The notes beneath the pieces are model-generated. The model was not told the origin of the DNA, made no database searches, and worked only from the letters and a program-made list of their open reading frames with translations. 64,000 nucleotides of DNA from Aurantiacibacter poecillastricola. GTDB taxonomy: Bacteria > Pseudomonadota > Alphaproteobacteria > Sphingomonadales > Sphingomonadaceae. The stretch covers positions 248,001 to 312,000 of the forward strand of contig NZ_JAVAMS010000002.1 in NCBI RefSeq assembly GCF_030730945.1, read 5' to 3'. Below are positions 16,888 through 25,266 of this stretch, piece by piece (position 1 is the stretch's first letter; each line of letters opens with the position of its first letter). Made by a program: the position numbers and the translations under genes.

Positions 16888-17949
16888 CTAGTTGCAGGCG
16901 ACAGCTGACAGAAAGTCGTACATCGCGCCCGACCCGGCCCATATCTCGCCGAAGTCGAAATCCTCCTGCTCGGTGGCCATGGCCAGCACGGTGTCCTGCC
17001 GAGGCAGGATGATGTTGCGAACCTGGTACTTGCCGATTGCGCCTCGCCGCTCGACGATGCGGACGGGGACCTCGCACCCTTTAAGCGGCGCCTCGAAAAC
17101 CCATTGGCCCAGCGCCATGTAGCCGAGGGAGGGATCGGCGTTCCACAAGGTTGCTAGCGCGTCTTCACCCAGCAATCTGCCTTCCAGCAGGGCCCGGTCG
17201 AAGCGTAGCATGTCCTCCAGCGTACCGACCAGTGCGCCCGAGGAACCGTAGCGGGCAATACGTTTGTCGTAACTTTCGTCGCGGCCATAGTACTCTGGCC
17301 CGCCCTCCGGGGTCTCGAGTCGCGTATCCTGCCACCCGGCCGGCCCGCCTATGCGCTCTTCCAGCAAGGGGCCTAGTTCCTGCCCGGTCACACGCTCCAG
17401 CAGCGCCCCAATCACGATGTAGTCGCAGTTGTTGTAGCGCCACTCGTCCGTTGGATCGACACGCTCGGCGAGACACCATTCCGGGCCAGTAGGTCCATCG
17501 CTGTAGAATGATGGGAAGCCATCGGTATCGGCCGGAGTGTCATCGGGATTGCGCAGGCCCGCGCGGTGCTGGAGCAACTGGCGAACGGTGGGGATGCGCG
17601 CTCCGCCGGTGAACCCGGGGAGGTAAGTGCTTGCAGGAGTGTCGAGGTCGATACGTCCAGCCTCGACTTCCTGCATGAGTACAACGGCCAGCACCTGCTT
17701 AGTTACCGAAGCCCACGGCCATCTGGCGAAGGAAGCGGGGTCGACAGGACCTGTATGGCGAATACCGGAGAATATCGCGGATGGGCCGTTCGTGCCCTCA
17801 TCGATCGCTATGGCTCCGCGAAAGCCACTTGCAAGGGCTGCCTGGTAGGGAGCGGGCAGGGGGGAGCGAGGATTGTAGCGCTGCGTATCCGCGCACCCGC
17901 TCAACGCTGCTGCGGCCAGCGACAGCGCAAGCAGCCAGCGAGGTTTCAC
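16888..17949 (-). CDS. Serine hydrolase (beta-lactamase class C/PBP-like) lipoprotein
   Basis: A 353-residue lipoprotein; the signal ends in LSGC (Cys19). The SxxK motif is SVTK at residues 81-84, and YNN at 172-174 is the YxN motif, so the penicillin-binding/beta-lactamase fold is catalytically complete to that point. HRAGLRNP matches the HTSGL-like segment of class C relatives. Proteins of this group include esterases and D-aminopeptidases as well as beta-lactamases, and nothing here proves resistance. The start overlaps the pyrE stop by four bases and the gene belongs to the minus run from pyrE. Confidence 0.78.
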   Translation of the reverse strand: MKPRWLLALSLAAAALSGCADTQRYNPRSPLPAPYQAALASGFRGAIAIDEGTNGPSAIFSGIRHTGPVDPASFARWPWASVTKQVLAVVLMQEVEAGRIDLDTPASTYLPGFTGGARIPTVRQLLQHRAGLRNPDDTPADTDGFPSFYSDGPTGPEWCLAERVDPTDEWRYNNCDYIVIGALLERVTGQELGPLLEERIGGPAGWQDTRLETPEGGPEYYGRDESYDKRIARYGSSGALVGTLEDMLRFDRALLEGRLLGEDALATLWNADPSLGYMALGQWVFEAPLKGCEVPVRIVERRGAIGKYQVRNIILPRQDTVLAMATEQEDFDFGEIWAGSGAMYDFLSAVACN

Positions 17950-18524
17950 GCTCTGCTGCCAGGCTTGGTCACCGGGATCGCTGCCAGTTCGTCAGGCACC
18001 TCGTCCTCCGCATATGTGGGGAAGTCGATGTCGATCAGCGGGAAAAATGGCACGCCCAGATCGACCGACCCGTTCGAGCGATCGACGAGCGCCACTTCCG
18101 CCAGGACCTCGCCGCCTTCGCGCGCGACCGCAGCAATTGCTTCGCGGCTCGAGAGGCCGGTGGTGACAACGTCCTCCACCATCAGCACCTTGGCACCCCG
18201 TTCAAGCGCGAAGCCGCGGCGCAGGTGGAACACACCCTCGGGCCGCTCGAGGAACATGGCATCGAGATTAAGCGCACGGCCCATCTCATGGCCTATGATG
18301 ATGCCGCCCATCGCCGGTGAGACCACGGCGTCGAGCGAATCGAGGATCTCTCCCGGAATGCGTTCACCCAGCGCTTCGGCCAGGCGAGCGGCACGATGCG
18401 GGTTCATCAGTACCCGTGCACATTGCAGATAGTGCCCGGAATGCCGGCCCGAGGAGAGCTTGAAGTGGCCTTCGAGCAGCGCGCCGCTCTGGCGGAATTC
18501 GTCTAGGACCTCGTCCTGTGTCAT
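17946..18524 (-). CDS. pyrE: Orotate phosphoribosyltransferase
   Basis: A 192-residue PyrE that makes OMP from orotate and PRPP. The PRPP loop VLMVEDVVTTGLSS is at about residues 113-126, and the N-terminal FKLSSGRHSGHYLQC matches the dimer and orotate-binding region. The open frame runs more than 1 kb further upstream, opposite coxB; that part is antisense noise. The ATG at 18524 gives MTQDEVLDEF, the usual start. It heads the minus-strand run of eight genes to ruvX and is divergent from coxB. Confidence 0.95.
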   Translation of the reverse strand: MTQDEVLDEFRQSGALLEGHFKLSSGRHSGHYLQCARVLMNPHRAARLAEALGERIPGEILDSLDAVVSPAMGGIIIGHEMGRALNLDAMFLERPEGVFHLRRGFALERGAKVLMVEDVVTTGLSSREAIAAVAREGGEVLAEVALVDRSNGSVDLGVPFFPLIDIDFPTYAEDEVPDELAAIPVTKPGSRA

Positions 18525-18623
18525 GCTGCGGACAGCCCCCTTTCCCTGTCGTAATTCCAAGCTGACCCGGCGGCTTGGACCAAAGCCCGCATGGGCAGTC
18601 GTGAAAAAAGTCCCTAGATGCGC

Positions 18624-18652
18624 TTGAGACACGGGGCAAGCATGCGTATAGG
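18624..18652 (+). promoter_or_regulatory. Sigma70-type promoter of the cox operon
   Basis: TTGAGA at 18624-18629 and TATAGG at 18647-18652 are separated by exactly 17 bases, a good housekeeping promoter. Transcription would start near 18659, giving a leader of about 67 bases before coxB. No other promoter-like pair this good is seen between pyrE and coxB. The -10 hexamer TATAGG also occurs in the candidate small RNA promoter at 40455. Confidence 0.6.
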
Positions 18653-18725
18653 CGCGGCCATGGAAGCCCCTGCCGGGGCTGTTGGGTCCGTCCGCCCGGT
18701 ACGAAACATGGAAAGCATCGACGCA

Positions 18726-19808
18726 ATGAATCTCGGCGCTATTGCCCGCAAGAAGCTCAACATCCTCGTCATTCTGCTGATGGCGGCGCTGGCTTTCGCT
18801 ATCGTCCCGCAGGCTGCAATCGCGCAGGACGAGGCGGACACCACGCTCACCGAGGCGGCTGTGGCCGAACCGCTGGAAACGACGGTTACCGACGCGGAAG
18901 CCCCTGATTTCGACTATTACGGTCCGGAGATGATCCTGGGCGAGCCGGAAAACGGCGCCTTCGGTTTCCAGGACCAGTACACGGCGGACGGCGAATACGG
19001 CTTGTGGATGCACGATGCGATCCTGCTGCCGATCATCACCGTGATCTCGCTGTTCGTGCTCGGCCTGCTGCTTTGGGTCGTGGTGCGCTACAACAAGCGC
19101 TCGAACACCGTGCCATCCAAGACCAGCCACAACACGCTGATCGAAGTCGTGTGGACGGTTATCCCGGTGCTGATCCTCGTGGTCATTGCTGTGCCCTCGA
19201 TCACGCTGCTGGCGCGCCAGTACCAGACGCCGCCCGAGGATGCGATCACCATCAAGGCCAATGGCTACCAGTGGTACTGGGGCTATGAGTATGTCGACAA
19301 TGGCGGCTTCGAGGTGATCTCGAACATGATGCCCGAAAGCGATGCGCTCGCAGCCGGGCTGCCGCCGCAACTTGCGGTGGACAACCGCATGGTGGTGCCG
19401 GTCGGTGTGCCGATCCGCCTTCAGACCTTTGGTGCCGACGTGATCCACTCCTTCGGCATTCCCTCGCTGTGGTTCAAGCTGGACGCCGTGCCGGGTCGCA
19501 TCAACGAGCGTATGCTGACGATTGACGAGCCGGGCATCTATTACGGCCAGTGTATGGAGCTTTGCGGCGCGCGCCACGGCTATATGCCCATCGCTATCGA
19601 GGCGCGCCCGCTCGACGAGTACAACGCGTGGGTGCAGACGCAGCCCGGTGGGATGACCGTTGCCCAGATCGAAGCGCAGGAAGCCGCCGCTGCCGCGCCT
19701 GCCGCAACGGATGACGATATCGAAGGCGTGCGCCCGCCGGTCAGCTCGGAAGAGGGCGCTCCGATCGCCGGTGAACCGCCGACCGACGACACCTCGCCGA
19801 CCACCTGA
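18726..19808 (+). CDS. coxB: Cytochrome c oxidase subunit II
   Basis: A 360-residue CoxII with a cleavable signal peptide (NILVILLMAALAFAIV, then QAAIAQDE). Two membrane helices follow (LLPIITVISLFVLGLLLWVV and VVWTVIPVLILVVIAV), then a periplasmic cupredoxin domain. The binuclear CuA site is visible: HSFG, then CMELCGARHGYM with two Cys, His and Met. The C-terminal ~60 residues are Ala/Pro/Asp-rich and extend beyond the family core. An ATG at 18708 is also in frame, but the ATG at 18726 has GGAAAG ahead and makes a cleaner signal peptide. It is the first gene of the oxidase operon. Confidence 0.95.
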   Translation: MNLGAIARKKLNILVILLMAALAFAIVPQAAIAQDEADTTLTEAAVAEPLETTVTDAEAPDFDYYGPEMILGEPENGAFGFQDQYTADGEYGLWMHDAILLPIITVISLFVLGLLLWVVVRYNKRSNTVPSKTSHNTLIEVVWTVIPVLILVVIAVPSITLLARQYQTPPEDAITIKANGYQWYWGYEYVDNGGFEVISNMMPESDALAAGLPPQLAVDNRMVVPVGVPIRLQTFGADVIHSFGIPSLWFKLDAVPGRINERMLTIDEPGIYYGQCMELCGARHGYMPIAIEARPLDEYNAWVQTQPGGMTVAQIEAQEAAAAAPAATDDDIEGVRPPVSSEEGAPIAGEPPTDDTSPTT

Positions 19809-19842
19809 TTAAACGAAGACATACGATAAGGTTCGTACGAAA

Positions 19843-21561
19843 ATGGCTACCACCGCTGAAGGTTTCGACGCCCACCACGAAGAGCACGCGCATGATCATG
19901 CCGATCACAAGCCCGGCTTCTTCGCTCGCTGGTTCATGTCGACCAACCACAAGGATATCGGCACTCTTTACCTGATCTTCGCGATCATCGCGGGCATCAT
20001 CGGTGGCGCCATCTCCGGCCTCATGCGCGCCGAGCTAGGGGCGCCGGGTCTCCAGGTCATGGGCGACGTGGTGAACTTTCTCGGTGGGGACGGTTCGTCC
20101 TTCGACCAGCAGGGCCACATGTGGAACGTGCTGATAACGGCACACGGCCTTATCATGGTGTTCTTCATGGTCATGCCGGCCATGATTGGCGGTTTCGGCA
20201 ACTGGTTCGTGCCGCTCATGATCGGGGCGCCAGACATGGCCTTCCCGCGCATGAACAACATCTCGTTCTGGCTGACTGTTGCGGGCTTCTTCTCGCTCCT
20301 GTTCTCGATGTTCGTGCCTGGCGGTACGGGTCTGGGTGCCGGTACGGGCTGGACGGTCTATGCACCGCTTTCCACGACCGGTTCCGTCGGGCCGGCGGTC
20401 GACTTCGCGATCTTCTCGCTCCACCTTGCGGGTGCCGGCTCGATCCTGGGTGCGACCAATTTCATCACCACGATCTTTAACATGCGCGCACCGGGCATGA
20501 CGCTGCACAAGATGCCGCTGTTCGTATGGTCGGTGCTGGTCACGGCCTTCCTGCTGCTGCTGGCGTTGCCGGTGCTAGCCGCTGCCATCACCATGCTGCT
20601 GACCGATCGCAACTTCGGCACCACCTTCTTCGACCCCGCCGGTGGCGGCGACCCCGTCCTCTACCAGCACCTGTTCTGGTTCTTCGGGCACCCCGAGGTT
20701 TACATCATGATCCTGCCGGGCTTCGGCATGATCTCGCAGATCGTGGCGACCTTCTCGAAAAAGCCGGTCTTCGGCTATCTCGGCATGGCCTACGCCATGG
20801 TCGCCATCGGCGTCGTCGGCTTCATCGTGTGGGCGCACCACATGTATACGGTCGGCCTCGACGTTAACACGAAGATGTACTTCACTGCCGCCACCATGGT
20901 CATCGCGGTGCCCACCGGCATCAAGATCTTCAGCTGGATCGCCACGATGTGGGGCGGTTCGATGGAGTTCAAGTCGCCGATGGTATGGGCGCTCGGTTTC
21001 ATCTTCCTTTTCACCGTGGGCGGCGTGACCGGCGTCGTGCTTGCCAATGGCGGTATCGACGACAACCTGCACGACACCTACTACGTCGTGGCGCACTTCC
21101 ACTACGTGCTGTCGATGGGCGCCGTGTTCTCGATCTTCGCCGGGTTCTACTACTGGTTCCCGAAGATGTCGGGCCGCTGGCACTCCGAGTTCCTCAGCCA
21201 CCTGCATTTCTGGACGTTCTTCATCGGCGTGAACGTGATCTTCTTCCCGATGCACTTCCTGGGCCTGCAGGGTATGGCGCGCCGCTACCCCGACTTCACG
21301 CCCGCTTATGCCTACTGGAACGAGATCGCGACCTACGGCTACATGATCATGGCCGGCTCGATGCTGATCTTCTTCGTGAATATCGGCTACGCCCTGTTCG
21401 CCGGTAAGCGTGCTGCTGGCAATTACTGGGGCGAGGGTGCGACGACCCTTGAATGGAGCCTCTCCAGCCCGCCACCGTTCCACCAGTTCGAAACGCTGCC
21501 GGTGATCGAGGATCATCACAGCCACGACGATCACATCAGCGAAAAACCGGCGACCGCCTGA
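19843..21561 (+). CDS. ctaD: Cytochrome c oxidase subunit I (aa3 type)
   Basis: A 572-residue, twelve-helix heme-copper oxidase subunit. Seen: the heme a ligand His in [13 protein letters not shown], the [13 protein letters not shown] segment with the CuB-ligand His and the cross-linked Tyr, WAHHMYTVG with the two further CuB His residues, and [18 protein letters not shown] with the heme a3 and heme a ligands. A His-rich N-terminal tail ([12 protein letters not shown]) and a His-rich C-terminal tail are unusual in density, and may bind metal or be neutral. D- and K-channel residues fit type A oxidases. Confidence 0.97.
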   Translation: MATTAEGFDAHHEEHAHDHADHKPGFFARWFMSTNHKDIGTLYLIFAIIAGIIGGAISGLMRAELGAPGLQVMGDVVNFLGGDGSSFDQQGHMWNVLITAHGLIMVFFMVMPAMIGGFGNWFVPLMIGAPDMAFPRMNNISFWLTVAGFFSLLFSMFVPGGTGLGAGTGWTVYAPLSTTGSVGPAVDFAIFSLHLAGAGSILGATNFITTIFNMRAPGMTLHKMPLFVWSVLVTAFLLLLALPVLAAAITMLLTDRNFGTTFFDPAGGGDPVLYQHLFWFFGHPEVYIMILPGFGMISQIVATFSKKPVFGYLGMAYAMVAIGVVGFIVWAHHMYTVGLDVNTKMYFTAATMVIAVPTGIKIFSWIATMWGGSMEFKSPMVWALGFIFLFTVGGVTGVVLANGGIDDNLHDTYYVVAHFHYVLSMGAVFSIFAGFYYWFPKMSGRWHSEFLSHLHFWTFFIGVNVIFFPMHFLGLQGMARRYPDFTPAYAYWNEIATYGYMIMAGSMLIFFVNIGYALFAGKRAAGNYWGEGATTLEWSLSSPPPFHQFETLPVIEDHHSHDDHISEKPATA

Positions 21562-21593
21562 CGCGGCGGCCCTCGCCTGAAGCAAAACGGGAG

Positions 21594-21627
21594 GGGGCGC
21601 GCCGGGAACGGGGCGCCCCTTTACTTT
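21594..21627 (+). terminator. Hairpin with T-rich tail between ctaD and ctaB
   Basis: GGGGCGC at 21594-21600 pairs with GCGCCCC at 21613-21619, followed by TTTACTTT. The stem is strong and the T-rich tail is interrupted by AC, so it may end only part of the transcripts and thereby set a higher level for coxB-ctaD than for the assembly genes downstream. Confidence 0.45.
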
Positions 21628-21639
21628 GAGAAACAGAAC

Positions 21640-22551
21640 TTGAGCACCACACTGGCCCATACCGCGACACCGCTGCCTGCCGAATGGCGCGATTTCTTCG
21701 CGCTTACGAAGCCACGAGTGATGAGCCTCGTCGTCTTCACGGGACTGGCCGGGCTGCTCGCGGCGCCGGGTGCGATTCACCCAGTGCTTGGTTTTACCGC
21801 GATCCTATGCATTGCGATGGGGGCGGGCGGCGCCGCAGCGCTCAACCAGTGGTGGGAAGCCGATCTCGATGCGAAGATGAAGCGGACGGCAGGCCGCCCG
21901 CTACCCTCCGGAAGGCTTCTCAGGAATGATGCGCGCGATTTCGGCCTGCTGCTTTCGGGTGCGTCCGTCTTCGTGATGCTGGTGGCGATCCATTGGCTTG
22001 CCGCGCTCGTATTGGCCTTCTCGATCATCTATTACGCGGTGATCTACACTATCTGGCTCAAGCCGCGCACGCCGCAGAATATTGTTATTGGCGGCGGCGC
22101 CGGAGCTTTTCCACCTCTGATCGGCTGGATTGCAGTGACCGGCGAGATCACGCTTATGCCGATCCTCTTGTTCGCGATCATCTTCATCTGGACACCGCCG
22201 CATTTCTGGGCGCTCGCGCTGTTTGTGAAGACCGATTATGCCGAGGCAGGTATACCGATGATGCCGGTCGTGGCCGGAGAGACCTCTACGCGCCGCCAGA
22301 TCCTCGCCTATTCGGTCCTGCTGTTGGCGGTCTCGCTGCTGCCATGGCTGATTGGCGGCACGGGTGCGCTCTATGGTGTCTCCGCCTTGCTGCTCTCGGG
22401 CGCCTTCGTGGCCTTGTCCGTTCCCGTCGGCCTGCGTCGCTCGCAGCCTAATGATAGGATGAGTCCTGAAAAGCGTCTGTTCGGCTATTCGGTGATCTAC
22501 CTGTTCGCTCTCTTCACTGCCCTCGTGGCCGATCGGATGGTGCTCGCGTGA
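21640..22551 (+). CDS. ctaB: Heme O synthase (protoheme IX farnesyltransferase)
   Basis: A 303-residue UbiA-superfamily membrane enzyme that adds farnesyl to heme B, giving heme O for the aa3 oxidase. The first Asp-rich motif appears as [15 protein letters not shown] with TAGRPLPSG, and the second region as [30 protein letters not shown]. The start codon is TTG at 21640 (TTGAGCACC); no ATG is near, and the N-terminus is otherwise normal. The stop overlaps the GTG of the next small gene as GTGA. Confidence 0.94.
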   Translation: MSTTLAHTATPLPAEWRDFFALTKPRVMSLVVFTGLAGLLAAPGAIHPVLGFTAILCIAMGAGGAAALNQWWEADLDAKMKRTAGRPLPSGRLLRNDARDFGLLLSGASVFVMLVAIHWLAALVLAFSIIYYAVIYTIWLKPRTPQNIVIGGGAGAFPPLIGWIAVTGEITLMPILLFAIIFIWTPPHFWALALFVKTDYAEAGIPMMPVVAGETSTRRQILAYSVLLLAVSLLPWLIGGTGALYGVSALLLSGAFVALSVPVGLRRSQPNDRMSPEKRLFGYSVIYLFALFTALVADRMVLA

Positions 22552-22673
22552 CGCCGGAGGAAGAGAAAGAATATGTTCGCCGCCGCAAGCAGCGCAATCT
22601 CGTTATCGGGCTGGTGCTGCTGGGCTTCGTCATTCTGTTTTATGCCATCACGATCGTGAGGATGGGTGACTAG
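22548..22673 (+). CDS. 41-residue membrane protein in the oxidase operon (CoxF-like)
   Basis: A short frame from GTG 22548 to TAG 22673. It starts with the charged stretch [16 protein letters not shown], followed by one membrane helix ([21 protein letters not shown]) and a short RMGD end. The GTG overlaps the ctaB stop and the next gene, ctaG, starts one base after the stop, so it fills the space exactly. Small single-helix proteins at this place in alphaproteobacterial cox operons (CoxF) are linked to oxidase assembly. Its function here is inferred from location only. It is easily missed by gene callers because of its size and GTG start. Confidence 0.75.
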   Translation: MTPEEEKEYVRRRKQRNLVIGLVLLGFVILFYAITIVRMGD

Positions 22674-23255
22674 ATGACCACTGCGACACTAGAAAATCGC
22701 AATTTGCGCACCATGCTGCTTGCCTTCGCCGCAGCGCTGGGCATGCTTGGTCTCGGCTTCGCCGCGGTGCCGCTTTACGACATGTTCTGCCGCGTCACCG
22801 GGTTCGGCGGCACGACGCAGGTTGCTAGTGAAAGCGATGCCGCCACGGCCGAGCGCCTGGCCGCCAGCGCGGGAGGGGTGACCTACTCGATCCGCTTCGA
22901 CGCCAATACCGCGCGCAATATGCCTTGGCAGTTCGAGCCGGTGCAGGTGACCGACACGGTGAGCATCGGGCAGCGCGACATGGCGTTCTACACGGCGCGC
23001 AACACCTCCGATGTTCCCATCACCGGTACCGCCACGTTCAATGTCGAGCCGGAGCAGGCGGGCGCCTATTTCAACAAGATCCAGTGCTTCTGCTTCACCG
23101 AGCAGACCTTGCAGCCGGGACAGGAGATCCGCATGCCGGTACTCTACTATGTCGATCCGGCGGCACTGGAAGACCCCAACATGGAAGGAGTGGAACAGAT
23201 CACCCTCTCCTACACGTTCCACCGCGCGATCGAAGGCGACAAGAACCCCAGCTAG
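22674..23255 (+). CDS. ctaG: Cytochrome c oxidase assembly protein CtaG/Cox11
   Basis: A 193-residue copper chaperone that delivers copper to the CuB site of subunit I. One N-terminal membrane helix (MLLAFAAALGMLGLGFAAVPLY) is followed by DMFCRVTGFGG and a periplasmic beta domain. The copper-binding CFCF motif is present in KIQCFCFTEQTL. Family hallmark MPVLYYVDP is also present. It begins directly after the 41-residue gene and is followed after 65 bases by ctaE. Confidence 0.96.
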   Translation: MTTATLENRNLRTMLLAFAAALGMLGLGFAAVPLYDMFCRVTGFGGTTQVASESDAATAERLAASAGGVTYSIRFDANTARNMPWQFEPVQVTDTVSIGQRDMAFYTARNTSDVPITGTATFNVEPEQAGAYFNKIQCFCFTEQTLQPGQEIRMPVLYYVDPAALEDPNMEGVEQITLSYTFHRAIEGDKNPS

Positions 23256-23320
23256 GCTCTGGACCCGGGCGCGCACACGCTCTACAGGCCCAACCAAACC
23301 AAGGATCAGGACGAAGCAAA

Positions 23321-24202
23321 ATGGCCGGCGCCAAGAACCACGATTATCACATTCTCGCTCCCGATATCTGGCCCTTCGTCGGCGCCCTGTCGGGTCTCGT
23401 CTTCACCACCGGCATGGTCATGTACATGCATTCGGAAGGCGATGCCTTCCCGGAAGGCGTGTGGCGTATCGTGCTCGGCCTCGGCATTGCAGGCCTTATC
23501 GCCACCTTCTTCGGTTGGTTCTCCAAGATCGTGAACGAAGCGCAGCGCGGCGACCACACTCCCGTCGTGCAGCTGCACATGCGTTACGGCATGATCCTGT
23601 TCATCGCTTCCGAGGTGATGTTTTTCGTCGGATGGTTCTGGAGCTGGTTCGACTTCGCACTGTTTCCCGCCCCGCTGGAAATGGTGGCAGAAGGCACGTG
23701 GCGCAGCCTCGTGGGCGAGGAAGGCGCGGAAAGCTTCGCCAACTTCCCGCCCGACGGCGTACATGTGCTCGACGCATTCGACCTGCCGCTGCTCAACACG
23801 TTGATCCTGCTGTGTTCTGGCACCACGGTGACCTGGGCGCATCACTGCCTCATAAACGGCGATCGTGACGGGCTAAAGAAGGGCCTGTGGCTCACTATCG
23901 GTCTGGGCATCCTGTTCAGCTTCATCCAGGCCTACGAGTACAGCCACGCCACGTTTGGCTTCGGGGGCAACAACTACTCCTCGGCCTTCTATATGGCGAC
24001 GGGGTTCCACGGCTTCCACGTTATCGTCGGCACGATCTTCCTGATCGTCTGCCTGCGGCGTGCCTATCTCGGCCACTTTACGCCTCGCCAGCATTTCGGA
24101 TTCGAGGCGGCGGCGTGGTACTGGCACTTCGTCGACGTCGTGTGGCTGTTCCTGTTCATCGCCGTCTACGTCTGGGGCGGCTGGGGCGCTGAAGTCCACT
24201 AA
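23321..24202 (+). CDS. ctaE: Cytochrome c oxidase subunit III
   Basis: A 293-residue, seven-helix subunit III. Recognised by HDYHILAPDIWPF at the start, HMRYGMILFIASEVMFFVGWFW, the hydrophilic DGVHVLDAFDLPLLNTLILL stretch, HATFGFGGNNYSSAFYMATGFHG and the final WYWHFVDVVWLFLF. Subunit III stabilises subunit I and its proton entry. The frame is open further upstream within ctaG; the ATG at 23321 gives the usual N-terminus. Confidence 0.96.
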   Translation: MAGAKNHDYHILAPDIWPFVGALSGLVFTTGMVMYMHSEGDAFPEGVWRIVLGLGIAGLIATFFGWFSKIVNEAQRGDHTPVVQLHMRYGMILFIASEVMFFVGWFWSWFDFALFPAPLEMVAEGTWRSLVGEEGAESFANFPPDGVHVLDAFDLPLLNTLILLCSGTTVTWAHHCLINGDRDGLKKGLWLTIGLGILFSFIQAYEYSHATFGFGGNNYSSAFYMATGFHGFHVIVGTIFLIVCLRRAYLGHFTPRQHFGFEAAAWYWHFVDVVWLFLFIAVYVWGGWGAEVH

Positions 24203-24209
24203 GCCACCT

Positions 24210-24605
24210 GTGACCGACACTACCAACAACACGATGGGGCGGCCCGCCATGCGCGAGGCCGCCCTTTTCGGTTCCTGCCCGCGTTGCGGCGCGCGCACGC
24301 TGTTCGATGGCCTGATCAAGTTTGCGAACAAGTGCTCAAGGTGCGGACTCGACTATTCGCGCTTCAATGTCGGTGATGGCCCGGCGGCATTCCTTACTCT
24401 TGGCGTGGGCACGATCATTGTTGTGCTGGCGCTCTGGCTGCAACTCAGTGTTGAGCCACCCTGGTGGGTGCATGTCATCCTCTGGGTCCCGCTTACGATC
24501 CTCGGTGTGATAGCGGGCCTGCGCTTCACCAAGGCCTGGCTGCTGGTAGCCGAATACCAGCGGCGCGCAGAAGAACACCGCCATGATGGAAGCGACCTAT
24601 CGTGA
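24210..24605 (+). CDS. DUF983 zinc-ribbon membrane protein
   Basis: A 131-residue protein with a rubredoxin-like zinc ribbon formed by two CxxC pairs (CPRCG and CSRCG) and then two membrane helices (FLTLGVGTIIVVLALWLQL and VHVILWVPLTILGVIAGL). This is the DUF983 family, which very often sits beside cox genes in alphaproteobacteria; a role in oxidase assembly is suspected but not proved. GTG 24210 is used as start; ATG 24234 is the alternative. It overlaps the SURF1 gene by four bases (GTGA). Confidence 0.8.
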   Translation: MTDTTNNTMGRPAMREAALFGSCPRCGARTLFDGLIKFANKCSRCGLDYSRFNVGDGPAAFLTLGVGTIIVVLALWLQLSVEPPWWVHVILWVPLTILGVIAGLRFTKAWLLVAEYQRRAEEHRHDGSDLS

Positions 24606-25210
24606 GGAGAGGTCGCATTCCGGTTCTGCCCACGGTCACCGTCGTCATCGCTGCCGCGATCATGGTGGCGCTGGGTTTCTGGCAGCTTGGTCGGCTGGAG
24701 GAGAAGGAAGCGCTCATCGCGCGCTACGAGGCAGCGCTGGAATCGGGCGAGCCTCAGCCATTTCCGGCCGATGCAGGTGGCGTCTTCGACGAGGCAGACC
24801 TGTTCCATCCGACTGCGCTGGAGTGCACCGATGTCCTGAACCGCGAGGCGATAGCCGGACGCGCGGCGAACGGGGCAGCGGGGTTTGCCCAAATTGTACG
24901 GTGCGAGACACCACGGGGTACGGCGGAGGTGAAGCTCGGCTGGTCCGACCGTCCCGATTTTCCAGCTTATGAAGGTGGGGCGGTGAGGGGCCTCATCACA
25001 CCGGGCGGTGCCGATGGCGCGCGCGTACAGGCCGATCCTCCGCTTGCCGGCCTCGAACCGCTTGCGCGCCCCGATCCGGCGGAGTTGCCCAACAACCACC
25101 TTGCCTATGCGGGGCAATGGTTCTTCTTCGCGATTACGGCTCTGGTGATCTATGCCCTTGCAGTGCGGCGGCGCTGGCGCGAGGTCGACCGGGCGGCGCG
25201 CAAGCGGTGA
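24602..25210 (+). CDS. SURF1 family cytochrome oxidase biogenesis protein
   Basis: A 202-residue protein with membrane helices at both ends (residues ~8-26 and ~165-185) and a periplasmic loop, the SURF1 layout. LGFWQLGRLEEKEALIARYE is the N-terminal signature, and LPNNHLAYAGQWFFFAITAL is the C-terminal one. SURF1 helps heme a insertion into subunit I. The middle domain is shorter and more divergent than in typical SURF1. Start GTG 24602 overlaps DUF983. It is the last dedicated oxidase gene before thrC. Confidence 0.85.
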   Translation: MRRGRIPVLPTVTVVIAAAIMVALGFWQLGRLEEKEALIARYEAALESGEPQPFPADAGGVFDEADLFHPTALECTDVLNREAIAGRAANGAAGFAQIVRCETPRGTAEVKLGWSDRPDFPAYEGGAVRGLITPGGADGARVQADPPLAGLEPLARPDPAELPNNHLAYAGQWFFFAITALVIYALAVRRRWREVDRAARKR

Positions 25211-25266
25211 GCCGCAGCCCGTAATGCTTGCCCAGCGCGCGGCATCGCTCTAACCCGCGCGGCGCG

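Noticed and set aside
18618..18725. N-terminal extension of coxB from the first in-frame ATG
   Set aside because: It overlaps the cox promoter and would bury the signal peptide; the later ATG fits better.
17946..19577. 543-codon version of the pyrE frame
   Set aside because: The first 351 codons lie opposite coxB and its promoter; only the part from 18524 is conserved PyrE.
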